DNA of 64,000 bases from UBA1876 sp003446665 (GTDB taxonomy: Bacteria > Synergistota > Synergistia > Synergistales > Thermovirgaceae), in the NCBI GenBank assembly GCA_040616305.1, contig CP159918.1:1736001-1800000 (forward strand), written 5' to 3'. Positions 43,868-52,226 of the stretch are shown one piece after another. The notes below the pieces were generated by a model. That model saw only the letters and a program-made list of their open reading frames with translations, had not been told where the DNA came from and searched no databases. The position numbers and the translations under genes are program-made. Each line of letters starts with the position of its first letter. The first letter of the stretch is position 1.

Positions 43868-43928
43868 AAACACCACTCCTCTTTTCGCAGTAAATATTTT
43901 CCGGGTTTCGCATGCGTCCCTCTGAAAT
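43473..43928. repeat. Direct duplicate of 52626-52767 plus 53328-53640
   Basis: 43473-43614 matches 52626-52767 and 43616-43928 matches 53328-53640 with only scattered substitutions (about 98-99% identical by eye), same orientation. It ends exactly where the IS256-type element begins. Confidence 0.92.
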
Positions 43929-45341
43929 GAGTCAAGTCCCAGAACTGCTGTAAATTCGGACCCGGTTACATATTCACCACCACGGCCTCGGGTTGAGCCA
44001 TGTTTACTGGCTGTTTTTCTGAGGCCTTTTCTTTCTGTTCCTGTTTTGCCTTCGCTTCCCGAAATTCCGCCATGTCCATGTACCGACGTCCCGATATCCA
44101 CTCCTCGCTGAGTTCCTGAAGATACGCCCCTGTCAGCATCCGTGCCGAGGCATCCTTCGGGAAGATCCGGATGACCCGTTCCCGCCTCCGGATCTCTTCG
44201 TTGGTCCGCTCCGTCATGTTCGTGGTTCGCATCTTCTTCCGGCAATGCGCCGGAAGGTCATAGACGGCCAGAATGTCGTCTTTCGCATTGTCCAGAAGCT
44301 CCATGGCCTCGGGATAGCGCTCTTCCAGAAAGTCCATGATCTCTTCGGCAGCTTCCAGGGCCTTTTCCTTTGTCGGTGCGTCGTACATGTATTTCAGCAT
44401 GGCGTGGACCTGCTGACGGTCCTTTTTGTGCACTTTGTCCAGAAGGTTCCTGGAAAAGTGGGTCTGGCACCTCTGCCAGACTACATGGGGCAGGGTCTTC
44501 CCCAAGGCCAGCTTCAATCCCTCATGGTTGTCTGAGGTGACGTAGTCTACGCCTGCCAAACCCCTCTTGTTGAGCCAGGTGAAAAATTCCGTCCAGCTCA
44601 CCTCGCTCTCCTGACGGGCCACCCGGATGCCGAGGACCTCCCTGTATCCTGCCTCTGATACACCGATGGCGAGCTGGATGACCTTCTTGACGACCTTCCG
44701 GTTTTCCCTCACACGGATCACCAGGGCGTCAGCCTGAAGAAAGGGATAGTTCGTCCCCTCAAGTGACCGTTCGTTCCACTCAGCAACCCGTCCATGCAGG
44801 AGGCCGCACAGCCGGCTGACGGTGCTCTTGGAGATCTCCAGGCCGCAGAGCTCTTCCATAACCCGTCTCACCTTCCTGGTGCTGACACCGTTTATGACCA
44901 TTTCAAGCAGCGTCAGAAGGAAGGCCTGTTCGAACCGGGGCAGAAGCTTCAGCTCTTCCGTGTCCAACCCTCCGCCACGCATCTGGGGGACCCGGATCGG
45001 AATACGCCCGAGCCTGGTCGTTACCCACTTACTCCGGTACCCGTTCCGGTCCGGAGTCCGTTCGTACCGTCCCGCCTGCAGGATCTCTTCCGCCTTCGTC
45101 TTTAGCGCATGCTCGATGAGGTCCTTGACCACCGATTGAAGGCAGGTCAGGTCGCCCTGCAGCAGGGACTGGACAATTTCGTTGTCAAGGTTTACTGTCG
45201 TTTTTGCCACCGGGATCACTCCTTCGGTTTGTGTTTTCTATCTGACTACACTGTAACCGAAGTCCCGGTGGTTTTTTTGTCCTTCCACCGACTGCCGCCT
45301 TTTTTCAGACGACCTTTTTACAGCAGTTTAGGGGCTTGATC
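43929..45341 (-). mobile_element. IS256-family insertion sequence
   Basis: Bounded by similar inverted ends: GTCAAGTCCCAGAACTGCTGTAAA on the left and, inverted, ATCAAGCCCCTAAACTGCTGTAAA on the right. Size (about 1.41 kb) fits the family. The flanks differ (CTCTGAAAT left, CGAGCTCAC right), so no 8-9 bp duplication is seen, indicating a rearrangement at one or both sides. Terminal bases are approximate. Confidence 0.82.
43966..45210 (-). CDS. IS256-family (mutator-type) transposase
   Basis: About 414 aa, full length. FLQADALVIRVRENRKVVKK (first Asp region), VDYVTSDNHEGL (second Asp) and the Glu near TNMTERTNEEIRRRERVIRIFP place it in IS256/MULE. Start at the GTG with GGAG 8 bases before; another GTG three codons up lacks room for a ribosome site. 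Confidence 0.93.
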   Translation of the reverse strand: MAKTTVNLDNEIVQSLLQGDLTCLQSVVKDLIEHALKTKAEEILQAGRYERTPDRNGYRSKWVTTRLGRIPIRVPQMRGGGLDTEELKLLPRFEQAFLLTLLEMVINGVSTRKVRRVMEELCGLEISKSTVSRLCGLLHGRVAEWNERSLEGTNYPFLQADALVIRVRENRKVVKKVIQLAIGVSEAGYREVLGIRVARQESEVSWTEFFTWLNKRGLAGVDYVTSDNHEGLKLALGKTLPHVVWQRCQTHFSRNLLDKVHKKDRQQVHAMLKYMYDAPTKEKALEAAEEIMDFLEERYPEAMELLDNAKDDILAVYDLPAHCRKKMRTTNMTERTNEEIRRRERVIRIFPKDASARMLTGAYLQELSEEWISGRRYMDMAEFREAKAKQEQKEKASEKQPVNMAQPEAVVVNM

Positions 45342-47285
45342 GAGCTCACCGTTATTTGTCTTGAGCCTGCTTTTCCCCTTATAAAATTGCCTGAGACCTA
45401 TCGATAGGACGATTGCCACACCAATGAAGTTGCTTGTAATACCAGGATAAATGACCATGAAGGGAACAAGCAGCAAAAGAACCCGCTCCGCAATGTTGAG
45501 ATCGTCCAGAAGGAAACCTTGGATCGCCGAAGCCAACCCGATGATGCCTACCAGGGCTGTTACCGTCCCGACGGTAATTTGCATGAAATTGCCTTGCATC
45601 AGCAGATATTTGTTATATATGAACATGTACGGGACCAGGAATCCCGCAGTGGCTACCAGCAAGGCGGTAAAACCCGTCTTCATGGGATTGGATTTCGATA
45701 TCCCCGCCGCCGCGTAAGTGGCCAGCGCCACGGGAGGCGTTACATCGGCAAGAACTCCGAAATACAGGCAGAACAGGTGGGCCGAAAGCATTGGAACCCC
45801 CATCTGGAACAGTGCCGGAGCGGCCAAAGTAGAGGTTATGATATATTGCGCCGTCGTAGGAACCCCCATGCCAAGAATGATCGATGCCATCATCGTCATA
45901 AGCAGGGCCAAAGGCAAAATTCCATGGGAAAGGCTCATTACCAGCGACGAGAAAAGCAACCCGACCCCCGTAATCGAGACGGTGCCTACGACAATACCGC
46001 AACAGGCACAGGCTGCCGCCACTTCCGCCGCTCCTTTCCCGCCGTCGATGAGAGCATGGACTATGGCTTCGGGCGTCATCCTGCATTCCTTTTTCCCGAA
46101 CCAGGATACGACGACCAGCAGGACTATCGACCAGAAAACCGCCTTAACGGCGGAGAACCCCAGGGCGAGAGTAACCACCAGGGAAGCGATAGGCAGAAGA
46201 AGGTGCCAGCCTTCTTTGAGCACTTTCCCGACTTTGGGCAGCCGCTCCGCAGGCAGGCGTTCCATCCTTATTTTGCCCGCCCTGAAATGAACCATGGCCA
46301 GGATCGAGATAAAGTAAAGCGTGGCGGGAATAGCAGCAGCTACGACTATATCCCAGTACGCGATCCCCAGGAATTGAGCCATTACGAAGGCTGCGGCTCC
46401 CATGACCGGCGGCATGACCTGGCCCCCGGTGGAAGCAGCTGCAACGACGGCTCCCGAAAACGTGCTGCTGTAGCCTGATTTTTTCATGAGGGGTATGGTG
46501 AATGCACCCGTAGTTACAGTATTGGCGCAGGAGCTGCCCGAAACGGTCCCCATAAGGCCCGATGCGACGACAGCTGCCTTGCCTGGCCCTCCCTGGCTCC
46601 TTCCTGTAAGAGCTACTGCAAGATCGATAAAGAACTGCCCTGCCCCGGACCTCGCAAGGAAAGAACCAAAAAGCACAAACAGGAATATGAATGAAGCTGA
46701 AACTCCCAAAGGAACACCAAAAATCCCGTCAGTCTTCAAATAGAAAAATGGAGCCAATTCATAAATGGGGAAACCCCCGTGAGCTATGATCCCCGGTAAG
46801 TAAGGTCCAAAATATGCGTAAGCTATGGCCAGAATTGCCACTAACGGGAGAGGCCATCCCAAGGATCTTCTCGTAATTTCCAGAACAAGAATAACCATGA
46901 TGATGCCCATCCAGACGTCGGAGAAAATCGGGGCGCCTTCCCGCGCGACCATTTCCCTTAAATTCAGCAATATATTCACACACCCGGCGACCAATAGCGC
47001 GGCCATGACCCAGTCCCATAGATCGATCTTGTCGGTAGGCCTTTTCTTATTGATCGGATATATCAGCAATATCAATGTTCCCATCAGCATCAAATGTACA
47101 GATCTCTGATACATTGCAGACAGAAGCCCGGCATATGCCGTGTATAGATGGAAAACAGAAGCGACAATGGCAATTCCGCACACAAAATAGTTCTGCCACC
47201 CCGTCAGCATCCTTTTTTTGCCCTCGACCTTTTCCAATATGGAATTATCGATACCTTCAACAATATCAGGCTTTTCCAAAGACAT
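45318..47285 (-). CDS. TRAP transporter fused permease (DctQM type), C-terminus altered by IS
   Basis: 655 aa, about 16-18 membrane helices. The small subunit-like N-terminal part (about 25-170) precedes the large DctM-like part with GSFLARSGAGQFFIDLAVAL, GTVSGSSCANTVTTGAFTIPLMKKSGY and GGQVMPPVMGAAAFVMAQFL, the conserved TAXI-TRAP permease loops. The last eight codons and stop come from the IS256 end, so the original C-terminus is lost, though all helices remain. Works with the TAXI binding protein 93 bases upstream. Confidence 0.93.
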   Translation of the reverse strand: MSLEKPDIVEGIDNSILEKVEGKKRMLTGWQNYFVCGIAIVASVFHLYTAYAGLLSAMYQRSVHLMLMGTLILLIYPINKKRPTDKIDLWDWVMAALLVAGCVNILLNLREMVAREGAPIFSDVWMGIIMVILVLEITRRSLGWPLPLVAILAIAYAYFGPYLPGIIAHGGFPIYELAPFFYLKTDGIFGVPLGVSASFIFLFVLFGSFLARSGAGQFFIDLAVALTGRSQGGPGKAAVVASGLMGTVSGSSCANTVTTGAFTIPLMKKSGYSSTFSGAVVAAASTGGQVMPPVMGAAAFVMAQFLGIAYWDIVVAAAIPATLYFISILAMVHFRAGKIRMERLPAERLPKVGKVLKEGWHLLLPIASLVVTLALGFSAVKAVFWSIVLLVVVSWFGKKECRMTPEAIVHALIDGGKGAAEVAAACACCGIVVGTVSITGVGLLFSSLVMSLSHGILPLALLMTMMASIILGMGVPTTAQYIITSTLAAPALFQMGVPMLSAHLFCLYFGVLADVTPPVALATYAAAGISKSNPMKTGFTALLVATAGFLVPYMFIYNKYLLMQGNFMQITVGTVTALVGIIGLASAIQGFLLDDLNIAERVLLLLVPFMVIYPGITSNFIGVAIVLSIGLRQFYKGKSRLKTNNGELDQAPKLL

Positions 47286-47378
47286 GTGTGATTCCCCCTG
47301 TCATCTTTTCTTCCTGCAAATGGAAAGTCCATGGAAAACGACATTTTCCATGGACTTTCCGGGTCAGACTGGATTTGC

Positions 47379-48338
47379 CTATTTCACCTTTACGGTGATC
47401 CCGTATTCCGAGAAATACTTGGCAGCTCCAGGATGAAAAGGGAACATCCCAACGCTGGCCTTCTCCGGAACAAAATTTTCCGCTTGCTTCGTCACCATCG
47501 TGAGCTTGTCCTTGTTTTCGATGATCGTCTTGACGATATCGTAGGCAAGTTTCTCGTCTAGATTGGGACTGACTATGAGGTAGTTCCCATCGCCTACGGT
47601 ATGAACATCATAATCCTGCTTGTCGTAAGTTCCTGCTTTGATCGTATAAGGCAGCATGAAGGGGTGCTGTTCGACGATTTTCTTGACCACGGCGTCCGGA
47701 ATCGAAATAAGCAGAAGATCCCGAACAGCCGCGGCTTCAAGATAGGCGGCGCCCGGTGTGGCGATGTTCCAGAAGACCGCATCGATGTTGCCGTCCACCA
47801 AAGCCATTGTCGATTCCGTCATCGTAAGGGTTTCTCTCTTTATGTCTTTTTCAGGGTCAATGCCGGCAGCGGTAAGTATCAGCATGGATATCATTTCATC
47901 TCCGCTTCCAGGGCTTCCAAGGACCACTTTCTTGCCACGAAGATCATCAAGAGTCTTGATGCCGCTTCCCACCGTTGTTACCAGGTGTTGGGGGGAAGAA
48001 TACATATGCATCAATGTCCGCAGTTCGAGTTTTCCGTCCTTTTCGAAATGGCCGGTTCCCGTCGTAGCCTGATGGAAAGCAATGCCCGTAACCATACCTA
48101 CTTGTATGCGACCGGATGCCACAAGGCGGCAGTTTTCCTGCGAAGCGCCAGTAGCACGAGAGGTAGCCTTGACATCAATGCCCGCATTCGTCAAAACTTC
48201 GGCGATCGCGCCGCCCAGCGGGTACCAGGTTCCTCCCATTCCACCTGTTCCGATAGTGACATAGGTCATAGCCCAGCCCACACTTGCCATGAGAAAAACG
48301 AGCACGCCGACGATCAGGACCAAACACTTTTTGTTCAT
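47379..48338 (-). CDS. TRAP transporter solute-binding protein, TAXI family
   Basis: About 319 aa. Signal peptide CLVLIVGVLVFLMASVGWA, mature MTYVTIGTGGMGGTWYPLGG (TAXI signature), SRATGASQENCRLVASG, KKVVLGSPGSGDE and GNIDAVFWNIATPGAAYLEA. Start at MNKK, 9 bases after AAGGAGG; an ATG two codons earlier is too close to the site. TAXI proteins bind glutamate, 2-oxo or other dicarboxylic/short acids; specificity cannot be read. Confidence 0.92.
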   Translation of the reverse strand: MNKKCLVLIVGVLVFLMASVGWAMTYVTIGTGGMGGTWYPLGGAIAEVLTNAGIDVKATSRATGASQENCRLVASGRIQVGMVTGIAFHQATTGTGHFEKDGKLELRTLMHMYSSPQHLVTTVGSGIKTLDDLRGKKVVLGSPGSGDEMISMLILTAAGIDPEKDIKRETLTMTESTMALVDGNIDAVFWNIATPGAAYLEAAAVRDLLLISIPDAVVKKIVEQHPFMLPYTIKAGTYDKQDYDVHTVGDGNYLIVSPNLDEKLAYDIVKTIIENKDKLTMVTKQAENFVPEKASVGMFPFHPGAAKYFSEYGITVKVK

Positions 48339-48648
48339 TTCCATTCCCTCCTTTAAAATGGGTAGAGTGCAACAGCTTGCCATCGGGAAAATGCGATCGG
48401 GTGTACCTTAGCCCTCAGATCCTCAATTTTTGCCCTCTTTTATCCCTCCCTTAAAATCAAGCAGAATGTTGAAAGCTTGTTATCGTGCGCAAATCTACCC
48501 GGGTAATGCTTTTGTACTTGATCGACTATCGATCGCCAGTGCGTGATCACGGACAAAAAGCGCCGCTTACTTTTCCGAAATATCCCGAGGCCTGAGTCGG
48601 ACCGATGCCGGCAAAACAAATCGACACACAGCCGTCTCTTCCGAATCG
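48339..48648. other. Control region between the RpiR gene and the TRAP operon
   Basis: 310 bases with no coding frame of note. It probably holds the TRAP promoter and RpiR operator. I found no clear -35/-10 pair nor inverted repeat I would vouch for. Confidence 0.4.
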
Positions 48649-49503
48649 TCAGGGACGCTCGTCGACGACGTATGTCCCCCTCTCCCGCCAGAGAGTTTCA
48701 AGGTTGTTGAAACGCTGCTCAACTTCCGGTTCCCCAAACTTCTGCTGGGAAACGACTACTATCAGGGCATTAAGAAAACTGAGCGGGGCTGCATACGAAT
48801 CGATGAACGAGATGAAGGCGCACGGTACGATGAGGAGCTTTCCGGCATGCCGCGCCACCGGTGTCGTAGGCGAGTTCGTAATGGCCACCGTATGGATCCC
48901 CCTGCTTTGGGCCAATGCCATCATGTCGACAACGCTTCTTGTACATCTGTTGAAGGTAATTCCGATCAGAGTTGCATCCTGCGGCAGGTTCGCTACTCTC
49001 TCAAGGGCATAATCATGGTCCAGCTTGTGGACATGCGGCAAAAACCACGACAGGTAAAAACACAGATAATGAGAAAGAGCCGCGGCACTGCGCCCGGCCG
49101 TTACGTATACGGATTCGGACCGCACGATCAAGTCGGCCACCTCGTAAAGAGCGGCTCTATTTAGCTTTGAAGCAGCCTCCATGATCGTTTGTGCATCCAG
49201 GGCAAACCCTTTCATCACGACGTCGTCGGTTTCCTCATGCTCCTTGTATGCCTGCTCCCTCACCGTTACCGTCAGGCTGTTCATCATGCTTTCCTGCAGG
49301 GCAACCTTCAACTCCGGGTAGCCCGTGAAACCTAATTTGTTGGCAAAACGAAACACGGTCGATTCGCTGACTCCGACCTGTGACGCGACTTGTGCAGCTG
49401 TCAGGAAAGGCACATTTCGAGGATGGTCTAATATGAACTGGGCAATCAATCGCTGACTTTCCGAAAAACCGGTCATTTCCTTTTTGATGTCGGAAAGGAT
49501 CAT
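48649..49503 (-). CDS. RpiR-family transcriptional regulator (HTH plus SIS domain)
   Basis: 284 aa from the ATG at 49503 (GGAGG, 9 bases). N-terminal HTH_6: FLTAAQVASQVGVSESTVFRFANKLGF; C-terminal SIS sugar-isomerase-type ligand domain: LIVRSESVYVTAGRSAAALSHY, TLIGITFNRCTRSVVDMMALA. Regulates the linked TRAP/CoA operon, presumably responding to a phosphorylated or acid metabolite. Confidence 0.9.
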   Translation of the reverse strand: MILSDIKKEMTGFSESQRLIAQFILDHPRNVPFLTAAQVASQVGVSESTVFRFANKLGFTGYPELKVALQESMMNSLTVTVREQAYKEHEETDDVVMKGFALDAQTIMEAASKLNRAALYEVADLIVRSESVYVTAGRSAAALSHYLCFYLSWFLPHVHKLDHDYALERVANLPQDATLIGITFNRCTRSVVDMMALAQSRGIHTVAITNSPTTPVARHAGKLLIVPCAFISFIDSYAAPLSFLNALIVVVSQQKFGEPEVEQRFNNLETLWRERGTYVVDERP

Positions 49504-49567
49504 CCTCGTAACGCCTCCTTCAATAATGCCAAGTACGAAAATATTCTTGGTTTTTTGCACATCTTCG

Positions 49568-50266
49568 CTATATTTCCCGGGCTGATTCCGGAATCGCCAT
49601 AGTCACCAGTGATCCAGAAACTTCGAACTGACCTGATGTCATCCCACGGAGCTCTTCGATAGTCACTTCCGGAGCTATTTCCTGAAGGAAAAGCCGACCT
49701 TCCTTGAAATGGAAAACCGCGAATTCCGTGACGATAAAATCGACTTCCCCGAATCCGGTCACCGGAAGCTTGCAGGATTTGACGATCTTAGCCTCGCCTT
49801 TCCTGGTCGTATGGGTCATCGCAATGAAAACATAGCGGGCGCCCACTACCAGATCCATCGCACCGCCTACCCCGAGCTGTTTTCCGTTAGGAATGATCCA
49901 GTTGGCTACATTCCCTTCTTCATCTACCTCAAAAGCTCCTAGGACCGTCGCGTCCACATGGTTTCCCCGGATCATGCCGAATGATGTACAGCTATCAAAG
50001 TAGGAACATCCGGGAGTCTCGGTGATCGGGATTCTTCCGGCGTTGATGAGCATGAAATCCGCCGCTTCATCAGGAGCGGCGGGACCGACCCCAAGCATTC
50101 CGTTTTCGGCCTGGAGGAAAACCCGGTCATTTGTTATGTAATCAGCCACCATCGATGGGATACCGACGCCGAGATTAACGAAAACAGGGCTTTCAGTTTT
50201 GTTGAATTCCTGCGCGGTCCGCCATGCAATACGCCGTTTCGCATCGTCTTCCGGAATGGGCTTCAC
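49568..50266 (-). CDS. atoA: 3-oxoacid/acetate CoA-transferase, beta subunit
   Basis: 232 aa. FVNLGVGIPSMVADYI and the catalytic glutamate in FLQAENGMLGVGP are family hallmarks. Moves CoA between acetyl-CoA (or succinyl-CoA) and a 3-oxo acid such as acetoacetate. Overlaps the alpha subunit stop by ATGA. Confidence 0.93.
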   Translation of the reverse strand: MKPIPEDDAKRRIAWRTAQEFNKTESPVFVNLGVGIPSMVADYITNDRVFLQAENGMLGVGPAAPDEAADFMLINAGRIPITETPGCSYFDSCTSFGMIRGNHVDATVLGAFEVDEEGNVANWIIPNGKQLGVGGAMDLVVGARYVFIAMTHTTRKGEAKIVKSCKLPVTGFGEVDFIVTEFAVFHFKEGRLFLQEIAPEVTIEELRGMTSGQFEVSGSLVTMAIPESAREI

Positions 50267-50973
50267 TTTTCTTCACCACCTTGAACAACAACGTCCACAA
50301 AAATATGCGGCGTTACGATACATTCAGGATCCAATGCTCCGCAGGGAACCATCTCGTCCACTTCGGCAATAACCAAATCGGCGGCCATCGCCATAACCGG
50401 GTTGAAATTCCTTGCAGTCTTGTAATAGACGAGATTGCCAAGCTTGTCGGACTTGTAAGCCTTGATCAGGGCCACATCAGCTTTGAGGGCTTCCTGAAGC
50501 AGATACTGCTTCCCCCCGAACTCCCTCGTCTCTTTCCCGTTTGCAATTTTGGTACCTACCCCGGTGGGCGTGTAGAAAGCCGGGATCCCGACTCCTGCTG
50601 CTCTTACAGCCTCCGCAAATGTCCCTTGCGGAACCAGCTCGACGAAAATACGCCCCTCGTTATAGGCCGTTGCTACTTCCGGATTCCAGTTGTAATAAGT
50701 TCCGATAAGGCCCCTCACCTGCCCGTTTGTCAGCAGCTTGCCCAGTCCTACGTTTGGTGACCCCAGGTCATTGCTCATGATCACCAGTCCGCCGATCCGG
50801 GAGGAGCAAAGCGCATCGATCAGGCGCTTTGGATCTCCCGCATTACCGAACCCTCCGATGAGCACACGTGATCCGGGCTTGATCATCCTTATGGCTTCAT
50901 CGATGGGTTTTTGTTTTTCGCAACTTAGCTTGACTCCCATCCTCCCAGGCCCCCCTTCGATCTCTTCCCGCAT
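50263..50973 (-). CDS. atoD: 3-oxoacid/acetate CoA-transferase, alpha subunit
   Basis: 236 aa. MIKPGSRVLIGGFGNAGDPK is the alpha-subunit signature; GLIGTYYNWNPEVATAY and GIPAFYTPTGVGT follow. Forms an alpha2beta2 enzyme with AtoA. Begins two bases after the thiolase stop. Confidence 0.92.
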   Translation of the reverse strand: MREEIEGGPGRMGVKLSCEKQKPIDEAIRMIKPGSRVLIGGFGNAGDPKRLIDALCSSRIGGLVIMSNDLGSPNVGLGKLLTNGQVRGLIGTYYNWNPEVATAYNEGRIFVELVPQGTFAEAVRAAGVGIPAFYTPTGVGTKIANGKETREFGGKQYLLQEALKADVALIKAYKSDKLGNLVYYKTARNFNPVMAMAADLVIAEVDEMVPCGALDPECIVTPHIFVDVVVQGGEEK

Positions 50974-50975
50974 TC

Positions 50976-52169
50976 CTAGACCCTCTCAAAAATAGCCGCG
51001 AGCCCCAGCCCGCCAGCGACACAGATCGTTGCAAGGCCCCGCGCCGCTTTTCTCCTTCTCATTTCGTGGAGAAGTGTGACCGTTATGCGGGCTCCGGAAC
51101 AGCCGAGCGGATGCCCCAAGGCTATGGCTCCACCATTTACGTTGAGCGTTTCCATTTCCAGCCCGAGCTCCTTTACAACCGCAAGGCTCTGGGCGGCGAA
51201 GGCCTCGTTGAGTTCAACGATATCCATGTCCTTCAATGAAAACCCGGATCTCGTCAATGCTATTCTCGTTGCGGGTACCGGACCGATGCCCATGTATCTG
51301 GGATCGACACCAGCCGCACCCATTGAGACGTAGCGCGCCAGAGGTTCTGCTCCTGTTCTTTTCAAAGCCTTCCCGGACATGAGAAGAACGGCTGCAGCCC
51401 CATCGTTCCTGCCTGAACTGTTCCCCGCTGTGACGGTTCCGTTTTTTTTGAAAGCCGCTGGAAGTTTCGCAAGTTTCTCCAGTGTCGTATCTCGCCGAGG
51501 GTGCTCGTCCTGATCGAAAACAAACGGCTCGCCCTTCTTCTGGGGTATATGAACAGAAACGATCTCCTCGGAAAAACGGCCTGAATCCATCGCATCAATT
51601 GCCCTCATGTGACTGGTGAACGAAAAAAGATCCTGCTCTTCTCGTGTAATGCCGTACATATCGGCAAGATTTTCGGCAGTCATTCCCATCACAAGCCTGC
51701 CGTACTTTTCTTCCGGCTGCGACTTCGGCTGGCTTTCCGTATTAGGATCAAGGAGTTCTGCATTTCCCGCCCGGAATCCGAACCGGGCGCCCCTTACGTA
51801 GTACGGAGCGGTGCTCATGCTTTCAACTCCTCCGGCGAGAACGATCTCCGAAACCCCGGTCTGTATTTGCATGGCGCCGTTGATAATGGACTGCAGACCA
51901 GAGGCGCACTGCCGGTGCACTGTGTAGGAAGGCATTTCAATCGGGAAACCGGCTTTCAGGGATGCCACCCTGGCCAGATTCGGCGCATCGGTCGTCTGCT
52001 TTGCCTGGCCCATGATCAATTCATCGACAAGCGCTTTGTCGATCCCCGCGATCTCGACTACCTTTTCTATTACTATCCGGGAAAGTTCCTCGGGAAGGAC
52101 ATCCTTTAATGCGCCGCCCATTCTTCCCACTGGAGTCCGCAAGGCCGAGACTACATAGACGTGTTCCAT
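50976..52169 (-). CDS. atoB: Acetyl-CoA acetyltransferase (thiolase)
   Basis: 397 aa. Nucleophilic cysteine in HRQCASGLQSIINGAMQI (about residue 90), NGGAIALGHPLGCSGAR with the general-base His, and second Cys in TICVAGGLG. Degrades acetoacetyl-CoA to two acetyl-CoA or runs the reverse. Sits between the aminotransferase and the CoA-transferase. Confidence 0.95.
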   Translation of the reverse strand: MEHVYVVSALRTPVGRMGGALKDVLPEELSRIVIEKVVEIAGIDKALVDELIMGQAKQTTDAPNLARVASLKAGFPIEMPSYTVHRQCASGLQSIINGAMQIQTGVSEIVLAGGVESMSTAPYYVRGARFGFRAGNAELLDPNTESQPKSQPEEKYGRLVMGMTAENLADMYGITREEQDLFSFTSHMRAIDAMDSGRFSEEIVSVHIPQKKGEPFVFDQDEHPRRDTTLEKLAKLPAAFKKNGTVTAGNSSGRNDGAAAVLLMSGKALKRTGAEPLARYVSMGAAGVDPRYMGIGPVPATRIALTRSGFSLKDMDIVELNEAFAAQSLAVVKELGLEMETLNVNGGAIALGHPLGCSGARITVTLLHEMRRRKAARGLATICVAGGLGLAAIFERV

Positions 52170-52226
52170 TTCGTACTTCCTCCTTCAGAAGAAAAAAATC
52201 TGTCCACCGTCATCAGAAACACGCTT

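Noticed and set aside
43481..44245. 254-codon chimeric frame spanning the IS256 end and aminotransferase fragment
   Set aside because: It merely joins the antisense-free tail of the IS with the broken aminotransferase copy; no single protein is encoded.
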